Assembly: GCF_000312105.1 (NCBI RefSeq)
Contig: NZ_HE978636.1
Span: forward strand, 940,841 to 1,004,840
DNA length: 64,000 nt
From: Aeromicrobium massiliense JC14
Lineage (GTDB): Bacteria > Actinomycetota > Actinomycetes > Propionibacteriales > Nocardioidaceae
Reading direction: 5' to 3'
The notes below the pieces were generated by a model, which was not told the origin of the DNA, made no database searches, and saw only the letters and a list, made by a program, of their open reading frames with translations. Positions 44,484 through 53,143 of this stretch are shown in pieces. Position numbers and translations under genes: made by a program. How positions within the stretch are numbered: position 1 is the stretch's first letter; every line of letters begins with the position of its first letter.

Positions 44484-45941
44484 GTGCACCGTGCGCCCAC
44501 GCAGGAACTGTTCACCAGCCGGACCGTCGACCACTGGGCGGAGGTGCTGCGCCGCGGGGTCGACCACCTCGGGGAGCGCGCCCGCCGCGTCGGCGCCCCG
44601 CACTCGGGCTCGAGCGTCGAGCCCGTCGCGAAGCTGGTCGCCGACGTCGACCTCGACCGTCCGCTCGGGGACGTCGAGGAGGTGCTGGACGAGCTCGGCC
44701 AGGTGTACCTGGACGACGCGGTCTGGTTCCACGACCCGGGCTACGTCGCCCATCTCAACTGCCCCGTCGTCATCCCGGCGCTGCTGGCCGAGCTGTACGT
44801 CTCGACCGTCAACTCCTCGCTCGACACCTGGGACCAGAGCGGCGGCGGCACGCTGATGGAGCAGCGGCTCGTCGCCTGGACCGCCGAGCGGCTCGGACTG
44901 GGCGAGGACGCCGACGGCGTCTTCACGAGCGGCGGCACGCAGTCCAACCTGCAGGCGATGCTGCTCGCCCGGGCCGAGGCCGCCCCGCGCGTGGGCGGCG
45001 ACCTCACCCGGCTGCGGGTGCTCGTCTCGTCCGACGGCCACTTCAGCGTCCGCAAGGCCGCCGACCTGCTGGGCCTGGGGCCGGACGCCGTCGTCGTCGT
45101 GCCGGTGGACGAGCGCCGGCGCATGGACGTCGGCGCCCTCGCCCGCGAGCTCGACCGGCTGCCCGAGGGCACGGTGCCCATGGCGATCGTCGCCACCGCG
45201 GGCACGACCGACTTCGGCGCGATCGACCCGCTGCTGCCGCTGGCCCGGCTCGCCCACGCCCACGACGCGTGGTTCCACGTCGACGCCGCGTACGGCGGCG
45301 GCCTGCTGACGTCCACCCGCCGGCGGCACCTGCTCGACGGCGTCGAGGCGGCCGACTCGGTCACCGTCGACTACCACAAGACGTTCTTCCAGCCGGTCAG
45401 CGCGAGCGCCCTGGTCGTCCGCGACGGACGCACGCTGCGGCACGCCGCCTTCCACGCCGACTACCTGAACCCGAAGGAGGCGGTGGTGCCCAACCAGGTC
45501 GACAAGAGCCTGCAGACCACGCGCCGCTTCGACGCGCTCAAGCTCTGGACGACGCTGCGCATGATGGGCGCCGACGCCGTGGGCGAGCTGTTCGACGGCG
45601 CGATCGACCTGGCGCAGGGGCTGCACGCCCGCATGCGTGAGCTGGACGACGTCGAGGTGCGGGTCGCGCCGGTGCTGAGCGCGATCGTCTTCCGCTACCG
45701 GCCGCCGGGACTGTCCGCCCGCGCCGCGTCCGACCTGGCGCCACGCATCCGCGCCGAGCTGGCCTCCGGCGGTCGCGCCGTCGTGGCCGGCACCAAGGTC
45801 GACGGTGAGTCCTGGCTCAAGGTGACGCTGCTCAACCCGGCCACGAGCCCGGCCGACCTCGAGCGCGTCCTGCACGAGGTGCGCGCGGCCGGTGCCGGCC
45901 TGCTCGCCGAGGACGTCCAGCAGCGGGGTGAGGTGGCATGA
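44484..45941 (+). CDS. desA: Lysine/diamine decarboxylase of desferrioxamine-type siderophore synthesis (DesA)
   Basis: 485 aa from the GTG at 44484, chosen because AAGGAG lies 7 bases upstream; an ATG at 44479 is out of frame. Group II PLP decarboxylase: HVDAAYGGGLL and the PLP lysine near K299 in VDYHKTFFQPV; FTSGGTQSNLQAMLLAR is the phosphate-binding loop. It should convert lysine to cadaverine, the first step of desferrioxamine synthesis. Expression is likely iron-repressed through the box upstream. Ends in ATGA shared with a 27-codon frame. Confidence 0.92.
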   Translation: MHRAPTQELFTSRTVDHWAEVLRRGVDHLGERARRVGAPHSGSSVEPVAKLVADVDLDRPLGDVEEVLDELGQVYLDDAVWFHDPGYVAHLNCPVVIPALLAELYVSTVNSSLDTWDQSGGGTLMEQRLVAWTAERLGLGEDADGVFTSGGTQSNLQAMLLARAEAAPRVGGDLTRLRVLVSSDGHFSVRKAADLLGLGPDAVVVVPVDERRRMDVGALARELDRLPEGTVPMAIVATAGTTDFGAIDPLLPLARLAHAHDAWFHVDAAYGGGLLTSTRRRHLLDGVEAADSVTVDYHKTFFQPVSASALVVRDGRTLRHAAFHADYLNPKEAVVPNQVDKSLQTTRRFDALKLWTTLRMMGADAVGELFDGAIDLAQGLHARMRELDDVEVRVAPVLSAIVFRYRPPGLSARAASDLAPRIRAELASGGRAVVAGTKVDGESWLKVTLLNPATSPADLERVLHEVRAAGAGLLAEDVQQRGEVA

Positions 45942-46021
45942 GCGAGCGCAGCGAGCGAACGAACAGTCATGTCGTGCGCGGTCCTTCGTACCGTGCGATC
46001 TTCACGGAGGGCCGCGCATGA
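45938..46021 (+). CDS. 27-residue linker ORF between desA and desB
   Basis: ATG (45938) overlaps the desA stop as ATGA, and its own TGA (46019-46021) overlaps the desB start at 46018 as ATGA. The peptide begins MSERSERTNS and ends EGRA. Its first 24 bases are a repeat-like GAGCGAGCGCAGCGAGCG tract often seen in actinobacterial gene ends. It may pass ribosomes from desA to desB, or may simply be a short insertion. Coding status is uncertain. Confidence 0.4.
   Translation: MSERSERTNSHVVRGPSYRAIFTEGRA
45941..45964. repeat. GAGCGAGCGCAGCGAGCG-type repeat tract
   Basis: Directly after the desA stop, AGCGAGCGCAGCGAGCG is built from repeated GCGAGCG units and continues with two GAAC steps. Such tracts recur in actinobacterial genomes at gene junctions. 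Only this copy is in the window. Confidence 0.45.
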
Positions 46022-47331
46022 CTGCGACGCGCACCTACGACTTCGTCGCCGTCGGGCTGGGGCCGTTCAACCTCGGCCTGGCCTGCCTCGCCGACCCGGT
46101 CGACGGCCTCGACGGCGTCGTCCTGGAGTCGCGCGAGTCGTTCGACTGGCACCCCGGGATGATGCTCGAGGACGCCACGCTCCAGGTGCCGTTCATGGCC
46201 GACCTGGTGACGATGGCCGACCCGACGTCGCCGTTCTCGTTCCTGGCCTACCTCAAGGCCACCGGACGGCTCTACCCGTTCTACATCCGCGAGAGCTTCT
46301 ACCCGCTGCGGGCGGAGTACAACGACTACTGCCGCTGGGCGGTCGACCGGCTCGACTCGGTCCACCTCGGACGCCACGTCGAGCAGGTGACCTGGGACGA
46401 GACCGACCAGCTCTACGTGGTCCGGGCCCGGCTCGCCGGCACCGGCGACACCCAGACGTACCGCGCCCGGCGGCTGGTGCTGGGCACCGGCACCCAGCCG
46501 GCCGTCCCGCCGGCGGCGCAGGGGCTGGACGGACCGTGGCTGCACTCCTCGGCCTACCTGGAGCACCGCGACCGGCTGCGGTCCGGCGACTCGATCACGA
46601 TCGTCGGCGGCGGGCAGAGCGCCGCGGAGATCTACCTCGACCTGCTCGAGGGCATCGACGCCGGCTACTCGCTGACCTGGCTCAGCCGCTCGCCGCGGTT
46701 CTTCCCGCTGGAGTACACCAAGCTCACGCTGGAGATGACCAGCCCGGAGTACCTGCGCTACTTCCACGCCCTGCCGGGGACGCAGCGCGACGACCTGCTG
46801 CGCGAGCAGAAGGGCCTGTACAAGGGAATCAGCGGCGACCTCGTCGACACCATCTACGACACGCTCTACAGGAAGCGCGTCGCCCTGGGCGAGGTGCCGA
46901 CGACTCTGCTCACCAACACCGAGCTGGCCGGGGCGCGCTGGGACGGGACGGGCTTCGAGCTCGACCTGCGTCAGCACGAGCTGGACGAGCCGTTCGGCCT
47001 GCGCACCGACGGCCTCGTGCTGGCCACGGGGTACGCCGCGCAGGTGCCCGCGTTCGTCGAGCCGGTCGCCGACCGCATCCGCTGGGACGCGCGCGGCCGC
47101 TACGACGTGGGGCTCGACTACCGGGTCGACGAGGCGGGCACGATCTTCGTCCAGAACGGCGAGGAGCACACCCACGGCCTGGTCGCGCCCGACCTCGGCA
47201 TGGGCGCGTACCGCAGCTCGGTGATCATCAACGCCATGTGCGGCCGCGAGGTCTACCCGGTCGAGGAGCGCATCGCGTTCCAGGAGTTCGGCGTCCCGGC
47301 CGGCGCCCGCGGGGCGGTGAGCAGCCGATGA
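46018..47331 (+). CDS. desB: Lysine/cadaverine N-monooxygenase (DesB)
   Basis: 437 aa, ATG at 46018 after ACGGAGGGCCGCGC. Siderophore N-hydroxylase family (IucD/PvdA): FVAVGLGPFNLGLACL FAD site, LQVPFMADLVTMADPTSPFSFLAYL, NADPH site SITIVGGGQSAAEIYLDLL, and LATGYAAQVPAF near the end. It oxidises cadaverine to N-hydroxycadaverine. Followed by desC with an ATGA overlap. Confidence 0.94.
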   Translation: MTATRTYDFVAVGLGPFNLGLACLADPVDGLDGVVLESRESFDWHPGMMLEDATLQVPFMADLVTMADPTSPFSFLAYLKATGRLYPFYIRESFYPLRAEYNDYCRWAVDRLDSVHLGRHVEQVTWDETDQLYVVRARLAGTGDTQTYRARRLVLGTGTQPAVPPAAQGLDGPWLHSSAYLEHRDRLRSGDSITIVGGGQSAAEIYLDLLEGIDAGYSLTWLSRSPRFFPLEYTKLTLEMTSPEYLRYFHALPGTQRDDLLREQKGLYKGISGDLVDTIYDTLYRKRVALGEVPTTLLTNTELAGARWDGTGFELDLRQHELDEPFGLRTDGLVLATGYAAQVPAFVEPVADRIRWDARGRYDVGLDYRVDEAGTIFVQNGEEHTHGLVAPDLGMGAYRSSVIINAMCGREVYPVEERIAFQEFGVPAGARGAVSSR

Positions 47332-47873
47332 CCACCGCGACCGCCACCACGTTCGTCCCGGTCGACCCCGACGCGGACGCCGCGCTGCTGCACGCGTGGG
47401 TCACCCACCCCGGGTCGGTCTACTGGCAGATGCAGGACGCGTCCGTCGACGACGTCCGTGCGGAGTACGCCCGGATCGCCGCCGACCCGCACCACCACGC
47501 CTACCTGGGTCACGTCGACGGACGTCCGGCGCTGCTGGCCGAGGTGTACGACCCGGCGCACTCCGAGCTCGCCGGCGTGTACGACGTGCGGCCCGGCGAT
47601 CGCGGCATGCACGTGCTCGTCGCCCCGACCGACACGCCCGTGCACGGGTTCACCGACCGCGCGTTCGCCGCCGTGATGCGGCTCGTGCTGGACGACCCCG
47701 CCGTCGAGCGGGTGGTCGTCGAGCCCGACGTCCGCAACGCCGGCATCGCGCTGAAGAACGCCAAGGCCGGGTTCGTCGTGGACCGGGCCGTCGAGCTGGG
47801 CGACAAGCGGGCCGCCCTGAGCTTCTGCACCCGCGAGCAGTTCGCGGCCAGCCCCCTGGGAGGAGACCTGTGA
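47328..47873 (+). CDS. desC: GNAT acyltransferase of siderophore synthesis (DesC)
   Basis: 181 aa, overlapping desB (ATGA) and desD (GTGA). IucB/RhbD-like GNAT: VYWQMQDASVDDVRAEYARI, AGVYDVRPGDRGMHVLVAP, and VVEPDVRNAGIALKNAKAGF with the acetyl-CoA loop and C-terminal FxxxR/E features. It would acylate N-hydroxycadaverine with succinyl- or acetyl-CoA. Family members range from hydroxylysine acetylation (IucB) to DesC; context favours DesC. Confidence 0.9.
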   Translation: MTTATATTFVPVDPDADAALLHAWVTHPGSVYWQMQDASVDDVRAEYARIAADPHHHAYLGHVDGRPALLAEVYDPAHSELAGVYDVRPGDRGMHVLVAPTDTPVHGFTDRAFAAVMRLVLDDPAVERVVVEPDVRNAGIALKNAKAGFVVDRAVELGDKRAALSFCTREQFAASPLGGDL

Positions 47874-49648
47874 GCGTCACGACCACCGCGGTGCCCGGCA
47901 CCGCCGACCACCTGACCCCGGACGTCCTGGACCGGGCCCAGCGCCTGCTCGTCGCGAAGGCCGTCGCCGAGCTGTCGCACGAGCGGCTGCTCCACCCGCG
48001 TCCCGACGGCCACGGCTGGGCGCTGGACGCCGGCGACGTCGTCTACCGCTTCGCCGCCCGCCGCTACCCGCTCGAGCACTGGGTCGTCGACCCCGGCTCG
48101 ATCTCCGCCGAGCGCGACGGCGCCCCGGCGGACCCCGACGTCCTGACGCTCGTGGCGGCGCTCGCGTCCGACCTCGGGCTCACCGACGAGCTCCTGCCGG
48201 TCTACCTCGAGGAGCTCGCCTCGACGCTGCGCGCGGCCGCCTGGACGCTCGTGCACCACGAGCAGACCGTCGACGACCTGCTGCACGCCGACCTGGCCGC
48301 GACCGAGGGGGCCATGCACGCCGGCCACCCGGGGTTCCTGGCCACGAACGGCCGCATCGGGTTCTCAGCGTCGCAGAACGAGGCCTACGCGCCTGAGGCC
48401 GGCCGGCCCGTCCGGCTGCACTGGCTGGGCGTGCGGCGCAGCCTCTCGGTCGCGTCCTACGGCGAGGGGCTGGACGAGGACGCCCTGCTGGCCCACGAGC
48501 TCGACCCCGCCACCCGCGAGCGGTTCGAGCTCGAGCTGCGGGCCCGCGGCCTCGACCCGGCCGAGTACCTCCTCGTGCCGGTGCACCCCTGGCAGTGGGA
48601 CCACAAGATCGCCGTCACCTTCGCCCCGGACCTGGCCCGCCACGACCTCGTCCACCTCGGCGAGGGGCCGGACGCGTACACGGCGCAGCAGTCGATCCGC
48701 ACCTTCCTCAACGTGGACCACCCCGAGCGGCACTACGTGAAGGTCGCGCTGTCGATCCAGAACATGGGGTTCATGCGCGGGCTGTCGCCGCGGTACATGC
48801 GGGCGACGCCGGCGATCAACGACTGGGTGGCCGGCCTGGTCCACGCCGACCCGGACCTGCAGGACTGCGGCTTCCGGGTGCTGCGCGAGCGGGCCGCCGT
48901 CGGCTACACCGGTGGCGTCTACCAGGCGCTGGAGGCCGACTCGCCCTACAAGAAGATGCTCGCCGCCCTGTGGCGCGAGAGCCCGGTGACGATGGTGCGC
49001 GACGGTGAGCGGCTGGCCACGATGGCGTCGCTGCTGCACCGCGACGCCGACGGGAACGCGTACGCGACGGCGCTCGTGCGGGCGTCCGGCCTGGACCCGG
49101 CCGACTGGGTGCGCGCCTACCTGCGGGCGTACCTGCGGCCGGTCGCGCACTGCCTGCTGGCCCACGACCTGGCGTTCATGCCGCACGGGGAGAACCTCAT
49201 CCTCGTGCTCGACGGCCACGTGCCCCGGCGGGTGTTCATGAAGGACGTCGGCGAGGAGGTCGTGGTCATGGGCGACACCCCGCTGCCGGCCGAGATCGAG
49301 CGCATCCGCCAGGACGTGCCGGGCGAGCTCAAGGCGCTGAGCGTCCACACCGACGTCTTCGACGGGTTCCTGCGGCACCTCGCCGGCATCCTGGCCGAGG
49401 ACGGCGTGCTCGGCGCGGGGGACTTCTGGGCGCTGGTCGGCGAGTGCCTGGCGCAGCACGCGGCCGACCACCCCGAGCTGGCGGCGGCCCGGGAGCGCTG
49501 CGACCTGTTCGCGGCCGAGTTCGCGCACTCCTGCCTGAACCGGCTGCAGCTGCGCAACACCCGCCAGATGGTCGACCTGTCCGACCAGGCGTCGTCGCTG
49601 CAGATGGCCGGGACGCTGGAGAACCCCGTGGCGCCCCACCGTCCCTGA
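47870..49648 (+). CDS. desD: NIS siderophore synthetase (IucA/IucC family, DesD)
   Basis: 592 aa, GTG at 47870, GGAGGAGA upstream. IucA/IucC domain: GHPGFLATNGRIGFSASQNEAYAPEAGRPVRLHWLGV (ATP-binding loop), KVALSIQNMGFMRGLSPRYMRATPAINDWV, and a C-terminal FhuF-like region (HDLAFMPHGENLILVLDGHVPRRVFMKDVGEEV). It joins N-hydroxy-N-succinylcadaverine units into a tris-hydroxamate chain or ring with ATP. Order desA-desB-desC-desD matches known desferrioxamine operons. No exporter is adjacent. A hairpin terminator follows. Confidence 0.94.
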   Translation: MSVTTTAVPGTADHLTPDVLDRAQRLLVAKAVAELSHERLLHPRPDGHGWALDAGDVVYRFAARRYPLEHWVVDPGSISAERDGAPADPDVLTLVAALASDLGLTDELLPVYLEELASTLRAAAWTLVHHEQTVDDLLHADLAATEGAMHAGHPGFLATNGRIGFSASQNEAYAPEAGRPVRLHWLGVRRSLSVASYGEGLDEDALLAHELDPATRERFELELRARGLDPAEYLLVPVHPWQWDHKIAVTFAPDLARHDLVHLGEGPDAYTAQQSIRTFLNVDHPERHYVKVALSIQNMGFMRGLSPRYMRATPAINDWVAGLVHADPDLQDCGFRVLRERAAVGYTGGVYQALEADSPYKKMLAALWRESPVTMVRDGERLATMASLLHRDADGNAYATALVRASGLDPADWVRAYLRAYLRPVAHCLLAHDLAFMPHGENLILVLDGHVPRRVFMKDVGEEVVVMGDTPLPAEIERIRQDVPGELKALSVHTDVFDGFLRHLAGILAEDGVLGAGDFWALVGECLAQHAADHPELAAARERCDLFAAEFAHSCLNRLQLRNTRQMVDLSDQASSLQMAGTLENPVAPHRP

Positions 49649-49661
49649 CGTGGGCGCGCCA

Positions 49662-49691
49662 GGCCCGGCACTCCGCGTGGAGCGCCGGGCC
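49662..49691. terminator. Intrinsic terminator after desD
   Basis: GGCCCGGC / GCCGGGCC with inner CTCC / GGAG stem, one A-C mismatch and a GCGT loop, between convergent desD and the SGNH hydrolase. Confidence 0.75.
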
Positions 49692-49702
49692 CTCGGGCGC
49701 GC

Positions 49703-50887
49703 TCAGCGCAGGGTCATGCGCGGCTCGCCGCGCGAGGTCAGCCCGGTGCCGGAGCGCTCGCACCGTCCGCCCCGGTCGCCCTCGTGGGCCTGCCGGATGC
49801 ACGAGCGGATGGCCAGCTGGCCCCAGTAGTTCGGGTGGATCGACTCCTGCACCTGGTACGGCCCGGCGATCGTGCTGACCGTGCGGATCTGGTTGATCCA
49901 CTCGGTGCGGTCGACCGCGCCGGCGTCCTTCCAGCTGCTCAGGCCGACCTCCTCGTACAGGCCGACCCCCTTCTCGCACAGCCGCCGGCCGTCCATCGCG
50001 CGGGAGAGGTCGAGCACGCGGACGTTGCTGAGTCCGGAGTCCTGCACCGCGCCCGTGACCGCGCCGTTGATCGTCGGCATGGCGGTGCGGTTCGCCCAGT
50101 CGGCGTCGGCGTCCCAGAAGCCGCAGCCGCCGACGCTCTGGCGCGTGTAGCCGCTCTGCTTGTAGCGCAGGTTCGCGCCCTCGGCGAGCGGCGACGGGTA
50201 GGTCTGCACGAGCAGCGTCCAGGCCGAGTCGGCGTGCCCGGCGTTGCGCATCGCGGTGCGGACGTTCTGCAGCGCGGTGGCGATCCGGGCCCGGACGGCG
50301 GCGACGTTGGCCGCGGCGAAGTTGGCCTTCACCGACCGGTCGTCGAAGCAGTAGTTGGGGAGCAGCGAGGACGAGCCGAGGAAGTCCAGCACGCAGCTGG
50401 TGACCACGTCGGCGAACCCGAAGTCGTTGCCGCCGATCGACACGGTGACGAGCTCGACGTCGCGGCCGCGGGCCTCGCGCTGCAGGGCCGTGGCCTGGCC
50501 GACCTTGCCGGCGCCGTCGTCGTAGAAGTCGAGGCCGGGCTTGAACGTCGAGCCGGTGCGGGTGCCGGTCGTGGCCCCCGAGCAGGCCAGGTTCAGGCTG
50601 CGGTAGCCGGCGCCGAGGTGGATCTGGGCGCTGCTGGCCCGGTGGCAGCCGGGGATGGACTCCGCGCTGCCGGCGTCCAGGTAGGCGCCGGCCCCGAGGG
50701 CGTCCGCGGTGGTGCTGCTGCGGTTGGACGCACCGGCCCAGCGGCCGGCCTCGCCGGAGATGTAGGAGTCACCCAGCGAGACGACCCACGGGTCGCCCGC
50801 GGCCTGGGCGGCGGGTGCTGAGACGAGACCGCCCGCCGCCACCGCGACGGTGGTGACGAGCGAGCGGACGAGACGGGACGTGGGCAT
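49703..50887 (-). CDS. Secreted SGNH/GDSL-type hydrolase
   Basis: 394 aa; ATG after CCAGGAGGTCCGC. Signal peptide ends SAPAAQAAGD. Block I GDSYISGEA (nucleophile Ser), block III GGNDFGF and block V SIHPNYWGQ (Asp/His-equivalent) are all present, so it should be an active lipase/esterase or wall-polymer deacetylase of the actinobacterial SGNH type. Six or more cysteines suggest disulphides. A CRP-like palindrome AGTGA-N6-TCACG lies at 50934-50949 upstream. Confidence 0.88.
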   Translation of the reverse strand: MPTSRLVRSLVTTVAVAAGGLVSAPAAQAAGDPWVVSLGDSYISGEAGRWAGASNRSSTTADALGAGAYLDAGSAESIPGCHRASSAQIHLGAGYRSLNLACSGATTGTRTGSTFKPGLDFYDDGAGKVGQATALQREARGRDVELVTVSIGGNDFGFADVVTSCVLDFLGSSSLLPNYCFDDRSVKANFAAANVAAVRARIATALQNVRTAMRNAGHADSAWTLLVQTYPSPLAEGANLRYKQSGYTRQSVGGCGFWDADADWANRTAMPTINGAVTGAVQDSGLSNVRVLDLSRAMDGRRLCEKGVGLYEEVGLSSWKDAGAVDRTEWINQIRTVSTIAGPYQVQESIHPNYWGQLAIRSCIRQAHEGDRGGRCERSGTGLTSRGEPRMTLR

Positions 50888-50933
50888 GCGGACCTCCTGG
50901 ACAGGACCCCCCGAGGGTCGCGCCCACCCTAGG

Positions 50934-50949
50934 AGTGACCTGGGTCACG
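50934..50949. promoter_or_regulatory. CRP/GlxR-like binding site (weaker)
   Basis: AGTGACCTGGGTCACG fits TGTGA-N6-TCACA except the outer T and last A. A minus-strand TAGGGT lies four bases after it toward the SGNH hydrolase, so the box would overlap its -35. Confidence 0.4.
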
Positions 50950-50973
50950 TCCGGGGCCCGCGGGCCGCCTCCG

Positions 50974-51438
50974 TCAGCGAGGCGTGCCGAAGAGCTGCGC
51001 GTGGTACAGCCGGCCGTCCGCGTCGCGGTACGCGCCCACGCCGGTGCGGCGGTACGAGGAGCGCAGGATGTTCGCGCGGTGGCCGGGGGAGTCCATCCAG
51101 GCGTTCACGACGGCGCGCGAGGAGCCGTAGCCGTAGGCGATGTTCTCGCCGATGCCACGCAGCTTGCACGTCTTCATGACCCGGCGCAGGCTGCTCGAGC
51201 TGCGGTGCTGCAGGTTCTGCTTGCGGGCCATCGAGCGGGCCCACGAGTCGGCGTAGCGCTGCAGGCAGCGCTGCGACTTCAGGACCACCCGGTCGCGCTC
51301 GGCGCGCTCGGCGTTGACCAGCTTGATGACGTTCTTCTCGTGGCCGCTCTGCGCGGCGGAGGCGGTGCTGCCCAGGCCGGGGACGAGCAGCAGCCCGGCG
51401 GTGAGGAGCAGGACGGTGAGGCGTCGAGTCACGGACAT
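50974..51438 (-). CDS. Secreted CAP-domain (SCP/PR1) protein
   Basis: 154 aa. Signal peptide MSVTRRLTVLLLTAGLLLVPGLGSTASAA. CAP motifs: VIKLVNAERAERDRVVLKSQRCLQRYADSWARSMARKQNLQHRSSSSLRRVMKTCKLRGIGENIAYG and the conserved NAWMDSPGHRANILRSSYRRTGVGAY. Proteins of this fold are secreted and often wall-associated, with no agreed enzymatic role in bacteria. Two cysteines likely bridge. Same direction as the SGNH gene but 87 bases separate them. Confidence 0.88.
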   Translation of the reverse strand: MSVTRRLTVLLLTAGLLLVPGLGSTASAAQSGHEKNVIKLVNAERAERDRVVLKSQRCLQRYADSWARSMARKQNLQHRSSSSLRRVMKTCKLRGIGENIAYGYGSSRAVVNAWMDSPGHRANILRSSYRRTGVGAYRDADGRLYHAQLFGTPR

Positions 51439-51532
51439 CGCTCCAGGCTAGGCGGAGCGCGGGACACCGCCAACTCGCGCTTCCGGCGGTCCCGGTGCAC
51501 GGCTAGGCTGCTCCGGTCGAGAGGGGCGCTCC

Positions 51533-52063
51533 ATGAAGGTGCTGGTGACCGGCGGCGTCCGCTCGGGCAAGTCGTTCCAGGCCGAGTCGCTCGTGGTCGG
51601 CGAGCCCGTCGTCACGTACGTGGCGCCCGGCCCGGAGGCGGATCCCGCGTCCGACCCCGAGTGGGCCGACCGGGTCGTGCGCCACCAGGAGCGTCGGCCG
51701 AGCCACTGGGCCACCGCCGAGACGTCCGACGTCGCGGCCGCGCTGCAGGCCGCCGAGGGCGCCGTGCTGATCGACTGCCTGGGCACCTGGCTCACCGCGC
51801 AGCTGGACGAGCTCGACGGCTGGGACAAGACCCGCGAGGAGTGGGAGCCCGAGCTGCTCGACCGCGTCGACGCGCTCGCCGAGGCGGTCGGGCGTCACGA
51901 CGGCACGGTCGTGGTGGTCACCAACGAGGTGGGCATGGGGGTCGTGCCCGCGCACTGGTCCGGGCGCCTGTTCCGCGACCTGCTGGGCGTCACCAACCAG
52001 CGCGTGGCCGCCGAGTGCGACGAGGTCCACCTCGTCGTCGCCGGCCGCACCTTGGTGCTCTAG
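51533..52063 (+). CDS. cobU: Adenosylcobinamide kinase / cobinamide-phosphate guanylyltransferase CobU
   Basis: 176 aa. P-loop GGVRSGKS at residues 7-14; ETSDVAAALQAAEGAVLIDCLGTWL and VVTNEVGMGVVPAHWSGRLFRDLLGVTNQRVAAECDEVHLVVAGRTLVL complete the CobU fold. It phosphorylates adenosylcobinamide and adds GMP from GTP. Its usual partner CobS lies 1.1 kb downstream on the other strand, with a hydroxyisobutyryl-CoA hydrolase between. ATG after GAGAGGGGCGCTCC. Confidence 0.93.
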   Translation: MKVLVTGGVRSGKSFQAESLVVGEPVVTYVAPGPEADPASDPEWADRVVRHQERRPSHWATAETSDVAAALQAAEGAVLIDCLGTWLTAQLDELDGWDKTREEWEPELLDRVDALAEAVGRHDGTVVVVTNEVGMGVVPAHWSGRLFRDLLGVTNQRVAAECDEVHLVVAGRTLVL

Positions 52064-52082
52064 CCGCGAGGGACCTCGCTGG

Positions 52083-52097
52083 CTGAGCCTGTCGAAG
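52083..52097. repeat. Short intergenic repeat (GAGCCTGTCGA family), copy 4
   Basis: CTGAGCCTGTCGAAGC between the convergent cobU and hydroxyisobutyryl-CoA hydrolase genes shares the GAGCCTGTCGA core with copies at 2051 and 4571. Confidence 0.5.
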
Positions 52098-52102
52098 CCC
52101 CG

Positions 52103-53113
52103 CTACGGCAGGCAGCGGCGGACGACCTCGGGGTCGACCTCGGCGAGCGTGGCCGGCTGCCAGCGCGGCGTCCGGTCCTTGTCGATCACCTGGGCGCGGA
52201 TGCCCTCGGCCATGTCGGGCACGTCCAGCAGCGCGGTCGAGACGTGCAGGTCCTGGTCGAGCGCGGTGCGCAGGTCGGGCAGCGTCGCCGCGCGGCGCAG
52301 CGCCGCCAGCGTGACGGCGACCGCGGTGGGGGAGCGGGCCTCGACCTCGTCGGCGGCCTCGTGCGCCGCGGGGACGTCCGAGGCGCGGAGCCGCTCGACG
52401 ATCACCTCCGGGTCGTCCCCGGAATAGGCGGCGTCGGCCCACTCGCGGGCCGCGGCGAGCCCCGAGCCCGGGGGCTCGACGGCCAGCCGGGCGAGCACGG
52501 CATCGACGTCCTCGGTCTCCAGTGCGGTGAGCAGCTCGGCGACCCGGTCGGCGGGCACCAGGACGTCCGCCGCCCCCAGAGCGATCGCGTCCGCGCCATC
52601 GAGGGTGGCGGCGGTGAGCGCGACGTGGGTGCCCAGCTCGCCGGGCGCGTGCGAGAGCAGCCAGGGGCCGCCGACGTCGGGCACGAAGCCGATGCGCGTC
52701 TCGGGCAGGCCGAAGCGCGTGCGCTCGGTGACGACGCGGTGCCGCGCGTGCGCCGACAGCCCGACGCCGCCGCCCATGACGACCCCGTCCATGACGGCGA
52801 CGAACGGCTTGGGGAACGTGGCGATCGCGTGGTCGAGCGCGTACTCGTCGCGCCAGAAGTCGACCGACCCCCGGGTGCCGTCGCGCGCGTCGCGGTGCAT
52901 CGCGACCAGGTCGCCGCCGGCGCACAGCCCGCGGTCGCCCGCGCCGACGAGCGCGACGGTGGCCACCGAGTCGTCGGTCGCCCAGGCGTCAAGGGCCGCC
53001 TGAAGCAGGCCGACCATCTCGTGGGTGAGCGCGTTGATGGCGCGCGGCCGGTTGAGCTCGGCGATCGCGAGCCGGCCGCGGCGGTGGGTCAGGACGGGGG
53101 CGTCGTCGGTCAC
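52103..53113 (-). CDS. 3-Hydroxyisobutyryl-CoA hydrolase / enoyl-CoA hydratase-isomerase family
   Basis: 336 aa, GTG start at 53113 after GAGGCTGCCGGAC. Crotonase fold with RPRAINALTHEMV, GAGDRGLCAGGDL oxyanion hole and FVAVMDGVVMGGGVGLSAHARHRVVTERTRFGLPETRIGFVPDVGGPWLLSHAPGELG; the C-terminal extension (AAHEAADEVEARSPTAVAVTLAALRRA) is typical of HIBCH. It would release 3-hydroxyisobutyrate from valine breakdown. A general enoyl-CoA hydratase role is possible. Confidence 0.85.
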   Translation of the reverse strand: MTDDAPVLTHRRGRLAIAELNRPRAINALTHEMVGLLQAALDAWATDDSVATVALVGAGDRGLCAGGDLVAMHRDARDGTRGSVDFWRDEYALDHAIATFPKPFVAVMDGVVMGGGVGLSAHARHRVVTERTRFGLPETRIGFVPDVGGPWLLSHAPGELGTHVALTAATLDGADAIALGAADVLVPADRVAELLTALETEDVDAVLARLAVEPPGSGLAAAREWADAAYSGDDPEVIVERLRASDVPAAHEAADEVEARSPTAVAVTLAALRRAATLPDLRTALDQDLHVSTALLDVPDMAEGIRAQVIDKDRTPRWQPATLAEVDPEVVRRCLP

Positions 53114-53143
53114 GTCCGGCAGCCTCTCACGAGGGCTGCGGGG

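Noticed and set aside
44479-44856. ATG at 44479 as the start of the siderophore decarboxylase
   Set aside because: It is out of frame with the PLP decarboxylase; the GTG at 44484 keeps the frame and the ribosome site.
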